Source: Bacteroidota bacterium
Lineage (GTDB): Bacteria; Bacteroidota; Bacteroidia; 2-12-FULL-35-15
DNA length: 5,309 nucleotides
Direction: 5' to 3'
Assembly: GCA_021413595.1 (NCBI GenBank)
Contig: JAIOQD010000245.1
Location: 1 to 5,309 of the forward strand
Numbering within the stretch: the first letter of the stretch is position 1; each line of letters begins with the position of its first letter. Shown here piece after piece: positions 1 through 5,309 of this stretch. The notes beneath the pieces were generated by a model, which made no database searches, was not told where the DNA came from, and worked only from the letters and a program-made list of their open reading frames with translations. Both the position numbers and the translations under genes were made by a program.

Positions 1-4
1 ATGT

Positions 5-26
5 ATCCTGAGCCTGTCGAAGAGAT
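5..26. repeat. REP-like imperfect hairpin (CCTGAGCCTGTCGAAG core)
   Basis: The core CCTGAGCCTGTCGAAG at 7-22 folds as an imperfect stem. C8-G22, T9-A21 and G12-C18 pair around tandem G.A mismatches (G10.A20 and A11.G19) and the five-base loop CCTGT. The base is extended by A5-T26, T6-A25 and C7-G24, with A23 bulged. From memory, near-identical CTTCGACAGGCTCAGG / CTTCGACAAGCTCAG sequences recur between genes in many bacterial genomes as REP-type elements linked to RAYT (TnpA-REP) transposases. It starts three bases past the stop codon of the minus-strand transpeptidase gene, so it could also protect or end that transcript, although no T-tract follows. Only one copy is visible, so repeat status is an inference, and more of the element may lie to the left of the window. 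Confidence 0.5.
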
Positions 27-28
27 CC

Positions 29-1744
29 CTAACGCAAGTAATATAAAGACTTCAACATTTTTTCATCTTTTTTATATACATCAATAAAAAAGAATAGTTC
101 ATCATTATTATCTACTTCGGTAGTAAAGTAATTAATATAGATAGGGATTGGATGTTTGATATATACATATTTTTGTTCCTCTTTTAAGAGATCCATTTTA
201 AGTGAATCTAAAGGATAGTTCTTTTTATCATCCCGAATAAGAAACTTGGCAAAATCAATAAACCTCTCCAATCTCACACAACCATGACTCATGGCGCGCA
301 TTTCTCGTTTAAATAATCTGCGATTATCCGTATCGTGCAGATATACGCCATATTTATTTTCGAAATTAAATTTTAAAATGCCTAATGAATTTTCATCACC
401 TGTTCGTTGGCGGAGTTTCCAGGGGAAATAATTTTTATTATATTTTTTCCAGTTAATAGGCGTTTCAACTACCCTGTTGCGATAGTCGAGCACTTCAAAG
501 TTTTTTCTTCGTAGATACGAGGTATCACGTTTTAAGATCGGTAGAATTTCTTTAGTAGCGATACTTAGCGGAACTGTCCAATAGGGGTATATTAAGAAAT
601 ATCGAATGGTGCTTTTCAATACCGGTGTTCTATGGTCGGGTTGCCCCACGATCACACGTGATTTCATAACCAATGTATCTTCCTCGATTACCTGCATTTC
701 ATATTTTGGAATATTTACCCACACAAATTGTTTTTCATAGGGCGAATAATAATTTCGCCAACGTTCCATATTCATCTGAATCTGATGCACATAATCTCGC
801 TTTGAACGCTGTAAAGCTTTAAAAGTAAGTTTTCCTATCTTTCCATCTTCGGTGAGATTATGACGACACTGAAAATTTTTGATGGCTTTTTCCAACTTAA
901 TAGAATCTGAATTTTCAATAATATCGGCATAATCATGGCTGGCGATAAGGCGCTTTTTTAAACGTTCATTAAAAGTAGTGCTATCGGATTCGCGGGAAGC
1001 TAAACTATCCCATTCCGAATCTCTAAATTCAAACTTGAAATTTTTTAATGCAAATTTTAATGCCTGATACTGCTTATTCTTAGGCTCTAATGAGTCAATT
1101 GTTTCACGAATGATGTTTTGTTTGATGGCACCATTTAAAATAGCCACCAGATCTGTTTCCGGCTCCCTTTCACTTGTGGTTCGGGGTAAAATAAGTCCGA
1201 TAATTTTCCATTCCCGAATCAAACTATCTATATTCAGCCTTCCTTTATTAACATGCACAGCAAATGTAAAGAAGGCATCTGTTAAAAGAATGTCAACTTC
1301 GGAAATTTTTACCGCATCATACTTTTTTGTTTTGGGGTCTCTTTCTTTTTTAATTAAACTTTCAATTTTATTGAAATGGTAATCACTTGAGATCAAACCA
1401 TAATCGTCAGAATTTTTAATAAGTGATAAAAGGGAATCACTTTGTTTACTGTGTTTACCTTTGTCGCTCCAAGTAACATTGAACTTATTTATTTTATAAA
1501 ATTCAATAATTAATTTAGTTGCAAAAAGACTGTCATCAGCAATTACAAGGTTTTTTAAGGTATCGAAATCACTTAGCTGTTTTTTGATCAATTCAACAAC
1601 CTCTTCATTCACAAATTCAGGCTCAGCAACCAACACCACAGGTTTAATTTTTTCCGGAGAACACCTGCTGAATGTAAATACCCAAAATGTGGCAATAAAA
1701 AGAAAATGGAAGTGTTTTTTCAAAGGGAGATTATTATTTATCAA
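29..1744 (-). CDS. YcbB/LdtD-type murein L,D-transpeptidase, exported
   Basis: This is a 571-residue envelope enzyme predicted to make 3-3 cross-links between peptidoglycan stem peptides, bypassing penicillin-binding proteins. Residues 9-28 are a Lys-Lys plus hydrophobic export segment ending at Cys28. The -1 Arg (FSRC) makes a poor lipobox, so lipoprotein or uncleaved membrane anchor are both possible. Residues about 75-270 match the scaffold region of the family (DDYGLISSDYH at 113-123, LLTDAFFTFAVHVNKGRL at 153-170). Residues 283-311 are a PG_binding_1 repeat (FQCRHNLTEDGKIG at 291-304), followed by the typical NMERWR. The YkuD catalytic domain spans about 340-530, with HDT at 470-472 and SHGCVR at 486-491; Cys489 is the nucleophile. 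Length is near that of E. coli LdtD (about 615). The start is TTG; no in-frame ATG precedes the signal. A second TTG at 1723-1721 would give a 564-residue form beginning MKKHFHF, with a more typical signal, and may be the true start. The gene is divergent from polA. The HDTP usually seen is HDTD here. Function is confident, start is not. Confidence 0.93.
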   Translation of the reverse strand: MINNNLPLKKHFHFLFIATFWVFTFSRCSPEKIKPVVLVAEPEFVNEEVVELIKKQLSDFDTLKNLVIADDSLFATKLIIEFYKINKFNVTWSDKGKHSKQSDSLLSLIKNSDDYGLISSDYHFNKIESLIKKERDPKTKKYDAVKISEVDILLTDAFFTFAVHVNKGRLNIDSLIREWKIIGLILPRTTSEREPETDLVAILNGAIKQNIIRETIDSLEPKNKQYQALKFALKNFKFEFRDSEWDSLASRESDSTTFNERLKKRLIASHDYADIIENSDSIKLEKAIKNFQCRHNLTEDGKIGKLTFKALQRSKRDYVHQIQMNMERWRNYYSPYEKQFVWVNIPKYEMQVIEEDTLVMKSRVIVGQPDHRTPVLKSTIRYFLIYPYWTVPLSIATKEILPILKRDTSYLRRKNFEVLDYRNRVVETPINWKKYNKNYFPWKLRQRTGDENSLGILKFNFENKYGVYLHDTDNRRLFKREMRAMSHGCVRLERFIDFAKFLIRDDKKNYPLDSLKMDLLKEEQKYVYIKHPIPIYINYFTTEVDNNDELFFFIDVYKKDEKMLKSLYYLR

Positions 1745-1749
1745 ATTTA
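1742..1749 (-). promoter_or_regulatory. Candidate Bacteroidota -7 box for the transpeptidase gene
   Basis: On the minus strand the sequence reads TAAATTTG, an exact match to the Bacteroidota -7 consensus TAnnTTTG. A TTG lies upstream (1766-1764) but with a 14-base spacer, shorter than the usual spacing of about 19, so the -33 part is weak. If the box is used, transcription would begin within about ten bases. The TTG codon at 1744-1742 would then sit inside the promoter, and translation would have to start at the TTG at 1723-1721. Confidence 0.3.
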
Positions 1750-1796
1750 ATAAAGATTCAGCACAACCATTGTTAATTAATTAAAATGTTTTTCGA

Positions 1797-1823
1797 TTGA
1801 AAAAATAATAATGAGTAAATTTA
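1797..1823 (+). promoter_or_regulatory. Candidate promoter for polA (TTG / TAAATTTA)
   Basis: TTG at 1797-1799 is followed, after 16 bases, by TAAATTTA at 1816-1823, one mismatch from the Bacteroidota -7 consensus TAnnTTTG. The spacer is slightly short. A start near 1830 would leave a leader of roughly 38 bases, which is A-rich before the ATG and has no Shine-Dalgarno match, as is common in this phylum. In such AT-rich DNA a chance match is quite possible. Confidence 0.3.
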
Positions 1824-1867
1824 TATCCCCTTAAAAATTTACGAAAAATCATAATATTCAAAATACA

Positions 1868-4753
1868 ATGTCAGAAAACAATAAAAAACTTTTTTTACTG
1901 GATGCCTTTGCGCTCATTTATCGTGCTTATTTTGCATTCAGCAACAATCACCGGATCAATTCAAAAGGCGTAAACACATCGGCTGTGTTGGGTTTTACAA
2001 ATACCTTATTGGAAGTTCTTAAAAAAGAAAAACCATCGCATATCGCTGTTGTATTCGACACATCAGAACCTACAGTTCGTCATGTTGAATTTGCTGAATA
2101 TAAAGCAGGTCGTGAAGCAATGCCAGAAGACCTTTCTGCATCCATTCCATACATCATTAAATTGATTGAAGGTTTTAATATTCCTGTTTTATATTCAAAT
2201 GGTTATGAAGCTGATGATGTGATTGGGACACTTGCAAAAAAAGCGGAACAACAAGGATTTACAACGTATATGATGACCCCCGATAAAGATTTCGGACAGT
2301 TGGTTTCCGATAATATTTTTATTTATAAACCTGCCCGTTTAGGAAATGGAATGGAAATAATGGGTGTAAAAGAGGTTTGTAAAAAATGGGATATCGAAAA
2401 TGTAAATCAATTGATAGACATTTTAGGATTGATGGGAGATAAGGTGGATAACATTTCAGGTATCCCCGGAGTGGGCGAAAAAACTGCTATTCAGCTTGTG
2501 AAAGATTTTGGAAGCATCGAAAATTTAATACAGAATACCGATAAACTAAAAGGTAAACTGAAAGAAAAAGTTGAAGAACATAAGGAAAAAGCAATTCAAT
2601 CAAAATGGCTGGCAACCATTATCTGCGATGTGCCAATAGAATTCAATGAAGAAACATTGAAGATCGAAGAACCTAACAGAGAGGTGTTGAAAGAACTTTT
2701 CACTGAACTTGAGTTTAGAAGGTTGGCTGAACAAATGGGCCTCGCCTCTGGTCCAATCGGCTCCTCCCCGACACTTCCCATAGTTGAAGGAACACCGCTT
2801 AAAAGCGTGACACCGAAAAAAACAAATCCAAATCAGGTAGATCTTTTTGCTATTGAAGAGGCTGTAATAACAATAGAACAGGAAGCTGTCACTGAAATTT
2901 ATATTGAGGGAGCTGGAGCCCAACCCGGGGTTTCTCTTTTAACAATTGATCAGGTACCTCATATCTACCATTTGATTGATTCGAAAGAAAAAAGAGAGCA
3001 CCTGATTGCTGAGCTAAATAATCAATCTGAAATTTGTTTTGATACCGAAACTACCGGCCTTGATGTTAACGAAGCAGAGTTGGTAGGTTTATCTTTTGCT
3101 TTCAAAACTTCAGAAGCATACTATATCCCCTTTCCGGAAGATTTTAATGAAGCACAACTTTTAGTAAATGAATTTAAAGTTTTATTTGAAAATGAGAACA
3201 TCACTAAAATAGGACAAAATATAAAGTATGATCTCGCAATTTTAAAACGGTACGATATCGAGATAAAAGGAAAATTATTTGACACAATGATTGCGCATTT
3301 CCTTATTCAACCCGAGATGCGGCACAATATGAATGTATTAGCCGAAACCTATTTGAATTACTCTCCTGTATCCATTGAAACCCTTATTGGTAAAAAAGGA
3401 AAAGAACAATTAGGGATGCGAAGTGTTCCAATTGAAGAAATTAAAGAATACGCTGGTGAAGATGCAGATATAACCTTACAGTTAAAAAACATATTTGATC
3501 CAATGTTAGTGGATGCACAAATAAAAAAATTATTTGACGAAATTGAGATTCCGCTTATAGCAGTATTAGCCGCTATGGAAGCTGAAGGTATTGCCTTGGA
3601 TAAAAGTGCTTTAAATGAATTATCCATTGGATTAAAAAAAGACATTTTAATTATGGAGGCCGAAATTCAACACTTGGCGGGAACTTCATTTAATGTATCC
3701 TCCCCAAAACAAGTTGGTCAGATCTTGTTTGAGGTATTAAAGATCGTTGAAAAACCAAAGAAAACAAAAACAGGACAGTATGCAACCGGTGAAGATGTAT
3801 TAATCAAGCTAATTGCGAAACACGAAATAGTTGGGAAAATTTTGGATTATCGTGAATTAGTTAAACTGAAAAACACATACGTAGATACCTTACCAGAACT
3901 GGTTAATCCACGAACAGGCCGCATACACACATCATACAATCAGGTGGTAGCCGTTACCGGACGTTTAAGTTCTGACAATCCAAATTTGCAAAACATCCCT
4001 ATTCGTACTGAACGCGGAAGAGAAATCAGGAAAGCATTTATTCCAAGGAATGAAAATTATATTTTACTCTCAGCTGATTATTCACAAATTGAATTACGCA
4101 TTATTGCGGAGTTAAGTAAAGATGCGGGGATGATCGAAGCCTTCCTATCCGGGCAAGATATCCACAAAGCCACAGCGGCAAAGGTTTATAACGTAAGTTT
4201 AGAAGAGGTAACTCCAGATATGCGCAGGAACGCGAAAATGGTAAACTTCGGGATCATCTATGGAATATCAGCTTTCGGACTTGCAGAGCGATTAAATATT
4301 CCACGTAAAGAAGCAGGAGCGATCATCGAAAATTATTTTTCAAAATATCCGGGGATCAAAACCTATATGGATGAAAACATTGAAATTGCACGAGAAAGAG
4401 GGTATGTAGAAACAATTATGGGACGTAGAAGATATCTGCGGGATATCAATTCCAGTAATCATACTGTGAGGGGGTACGCAGAACGTAATGCTATCAATGC
4501 ACCCATTCAGGGCAGTGCTGCCGACATGATTAAAATTGCAATGATCAATATTCATAAGGATTTTAAAAACCAGAATTTAAGATCGAAAATGCTCTTGCAG
4601 GTGCATGATGAATTGGTGTTTGATGTTTGGAAAGAAGAATTAGATATGGTAAAATCAATTGTTGAAAACCGAATGAAAAACGCGATCACTTCTTTAAATG
4701 TTCCAATGGAAGTGGGAATGGGAGTTGGAAGGAATTGGCTGGAAGCACATTAA
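1868..4753 (+). CDS. polA: DNA polymerase I, three-domain, proofreading-competent
   Basis: This is a 961-residue family A polymerase that removes RNA primers, fills gaps and repairs DNA in the cytoplasm; E. coli Pol I has 928. The 5' nuclease domain (about 5-290) has its metal ligands: D12, D64, E114/D116/D117 in YEADD, D139/D141 in PDKD, D191/D194, and a helix-hairpin-helix at about 195-220 (GIPGVGEKTA). A variable linker (about 291-360) carries QVDLF at 323-327, resembling a sliding-clamp-binding peptide. The 3'-5' exonuclease domain (about 365-545) keeps Exo I DTE (D392, E394), Exo II N451-D455 and Exo III Y528-D532, so proofreading should be active. The polymerase domain (about 555-961) has motif A DYSQIE (737-742), motif B with R786, K790, F794 and Y798, and motif C HDE (913-915). 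The ATG at 1868 is the first in-frame start after a stop at 1832, and aligns with the family N-terminus. The gene is divergent from the transpeptidase. The linker DNA is locally GC-rich. Identification is essentially certain. Confidence 0.98.
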   Translation: MSENNKKLFLLDAFALIYRAYFAFSNNHRINSKGVNTSAVLGFTNTLLEVLKKEKPSHIAVVFDTSEPTVRHVEFAEYKAGREAMPEDLSASIPYIIKLIEGFNIPVLYSNGYEADDVIGTLAKKAEQQGFTTYMMTPDKDFGQLVSDNIFIYKPARLGNGMEIMGVKEVCKKWDIENVNQLIDILGLMGDKVDNISGIPGVGEKTAIQLVKDFGSIENLIQNTDKLKGKLKEKVEEHKEKAIQSKWLATIICDVPIEFNEETLKIEEPNREVLKELFTELEFRRLAEQMGLASGPIGSSPTLPIVEGTPLKSVTPKKTNPNQVDLFAIEEAVITIEQEAVTEIYIEGAGAQPGVSLLTIDQVPHIYHLIDSKEKREHLIAELNNQSEICFDTETTGLDVNEAELVGLSFAFKTSEAYYIPFPEDFNEAQLLVNEFKVLFENENITKIGQNIKYDLAILKRYDIEIKGKLFDTMIAHFLIQPEMRHNMNVLAETYLNYSPVSIETLIGKKGKEQLGMRSVPIEEIKEYAGEDADITLQLKNIFDPMLVDAQIKKLFDEIEIPLIAVLAAMEAEGIALDKSALNELSIGLKKDILIMEAEIQHLAGTSFNVSSPKQVGQILFEVLKIVEKPKKTKTGQYATGEDVLIKLIAKHEIVGKILDYRELVKLKNTYVDTLPELVNPRTGRIHTSYNQVVAVTGRLSSDNPNLQNIPIRTERGREIRKAFIPRNENYILLSADYSQIELRIIAELSKDAGMIEAFLSGQDIHKATAAKVYNVSLEEVTPDMRRNAKMVNFGIIYGISAFGLAERLNIPRKEAGAIIENYFSKYPGIKTYMDENIEIARERGYVETIMGRRRYLRDINSSNHTVRGYAERNAINAPIQGSAADMIKIAMINIHKDFKNQNLRSKMLLQVHDELVFDVWKEELDMVKSIVENRMKNAITSLNVPMEVGMGVGRNWLEAH

Positions 4754-4797
4754 AAATTAATTTTACAATTTTGCAGAAGGCAATTTTACAACTAGCC

Positions 4798-4828
4798 CCC
4801 CTAACAGGGTTTCAAACCCTGTTAGGGG
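4798..4828. repeat. Perfect palindrome, 15-bp arms, downstream of polA
   Basis: The left arm CCCCTAACAGGGTTT (4798-4812) and its exact reverse complement (4814-4828) flank a single central C. In a hairpin the inner TTTCAAA would form the loop and part of the stem. It starts 45 bases after the polA stop and is far more GC-rich than its surroundings. No run of T follows on either strand, so it is not a classical intrinsic terminator, although such a stem could stabilise or end the polA message. The precise symmetry and foreign composition suggest a dispersed palindromic repeat (REP/MITE-like). From memory, similar AGGGTTTCAAACCCT-type palindromes occur between genes in Bacteroidota. Copy number cannot be seen from one window. 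Confidence 0.75.
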
Positions 4829-4944
4829 TAACGCAGCATTAAGTACGAAACATATTTATGTTCAAATTACCTGCTTTATTACTAAGGTTAAAATATTCAT
4901 CGATCATATTTTTCAAACATTTTTAGATTAAAAAAATAAAAATT

Positions 4945-5309
4945 ATGTCAGCAGAAAAATTTAAAGAACAGATTCAAAAAGCTTTTTCCTTTTCGGGTAA
5001 AAGCATACTACTTGGCGGACCTGTTTATAATGGAGAAAATATTAGCGGTGTGCATGTTAAACTTCCTTTGAGCACCGTTAACCGGCATGGTTTGATTGCA
5101 GGAGCAACCGGCACAGGAAAAACAAAAACGATACAGCGCTTTGCTGAAGCCTTGTCGGAGCAAGGAGTAAATGTATTGTTGATGGATATTAAAGGTGATA
5201 TCAGCGGAATTGCAAAAGCAGGTTCTGAAAATCCAAAGATCAAAGAACGTATGGATCTAATTGGTATTCCTTGGGTTCCGAGCGAATACCCTACCGAATT
5301 AATGACCAT
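4945..5309 (+). CDS. HerA-like P-loop ATPase (YjgR/DUF853 type), 5' part
   Basis: The first 121 codons of a gene run off the right edge. The protein has an N-terminal segment with LLGGPVYNG (22-30), then a Walker A P-loop GATGTGKT (53-60; K59, T60). LLMDIKGDISGIAKAG at 78-93 follows, the D-x-K-G-D strand-2 signature of the FtsK/HerA ATPase superfamily. The order P-loop, helix, DxKGDLSG-like motif is typical of the YjgR/DUF853 family, helicase HerA-like cytoplasmic ATPases whose cellular role is poorly defined. The Walker B and arginine-finger regions should lie beyond the window. The ATG at 4945 is the first start after an in-frame TAG at 4924, and is preceded by the A-rich stretch usual here. 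It is co-directional with polA, 191 bases downstream, with a palindrome between, so a separate transcript is likely. No convincing promoter is visible; TATTTTTC at 4907-4914 is one base from the -7 consensus but lacks a partner box. No NurA partner is visible in the window. Confidence 0.85.
   Translation, partial: MSAEKFKEQIQKAFSFSGKSILLGGPVYNGENISGVHVKLPLSTVNRHGLIAGATGTGKTKTIQRFAEALSEQGVNVLLMDIKGDISGIAKAGSENPKIKERMDLIGIPWVPSEYPTELMT

Noticed and set aside
1110..1382. Open frame of 90 codons on the plus strand
   Set aside because: It lies wholly inside the transpeptidase gene on the other strand and has no recognisable domain; the minus-strand frame has clear family motifs.
1584..1784. Open frame of 66 codons on the plus strand across the transpeptidase start
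   Set aside because: Antisense to the signal-peptide region, with no family resemblance; a chance frame.
2596..2923. Two overlapping minus-strand frames (61 and 107 codons) opposite the polA linker
   Set aside because: They exist because the GC-rich linker DNA lacks stops on the opposite strand; no motifs and no start context.
3358..3645. Minus-strand frame of 95 codons inside polA
   Set aside because: Antisense shadow of the conserved exonuclease/polymerase junction.
4340..4555. Minus-strand frame of 71 codons inside polA
   Set aside because: Antisense shadow of the polymerase domain between motifs B and C.
4766..4773. CAATTTTG as a -7 box for the HerA-like gene
   Set aside because: One mismatch to TAnnTTTG; the nearest TTG is 28 bases upstream, and the palindrome would lie in a leader of about 170 bases.
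4759..4791. Direct repeat AATTTTACAA at 4759-4768 and 4782-4791
   Set aside because: Ten AT-rich bases separated by 13; too short and low in complexity to separate from chance, and it does not flank the palindrome as a target duplication would.
4798..4828. Reading the palindrome as an intrinsic terminator or a CRISPR repeat
   Set aside because: No T-tract follows on either strand, and there is a single copy with no spacers; a dispersed palindromic element fits better.
5025..5309. Minus-strand frame of 94 codons reaching the right edge
   Set aside because: Antisense to the HerA-like gene, whose plus-strand P-loop and DxKGD motifs are unmistakable.

Overview
The window looks like ordinary chromosome from an AT-rich member of the Bacteroidota. 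The grounds are Lys/Asn/Ile-rich proteins, start codons preceded by A-rich stretches with no Shine-Dalgarno match, TAnnTTTG-like promoter boxes, and the style of the DNA polymerase I N-terminus. The phylum call is an inference from these features; no rRNA or other marker is present.

Layout: (1) Positions 5-26 hold a short imperfect hairpin of REP-like type, just past the end of the first gene. (2) Positions 29-1744, minus strand, carry a complete YcbB/LdtD-type L,D-transpeptidase with an N-terminal hydrophobic export signal, scaffold region, peptidoglycan-binding repeat and YkuD catalytic domain. (3) Positions 1745-1867 form a short divergent AT-rich promoter region. (4) Positions 1868-4753, plus strand, carry a full-length three-domain DNA polymerase I (polA) with intact 5' nuclease, proofreading exonuclease and polymerase motifs, and a long variable linker containing a clamp-binding-like QVDLF. 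(5) Positions 4754-4944 are intergenic and hold a perfect 15-bp-arm palindrome. (6) From 4945 to the right edge, plus strand, lies the start of a HerA-like P-loop ATPase of the YjgR/DUF853 type, cut off by the window.

The three genes do not form an obvious pathway. The transpeptidase acts on the cell wall and is divergent from polA. polA serves DNA repair and Okazaki-fragment processing. The HerA-like ATPase is co-directional with polA but separated by 191 bases and a palindrome, so co-transcription is not evident. I found no sign of a previously undescribed system. The most interesting items are the two different palindromic elements flanking ordinary genes, and the GC-rich linker of polA with its clamp-binding-like motif.
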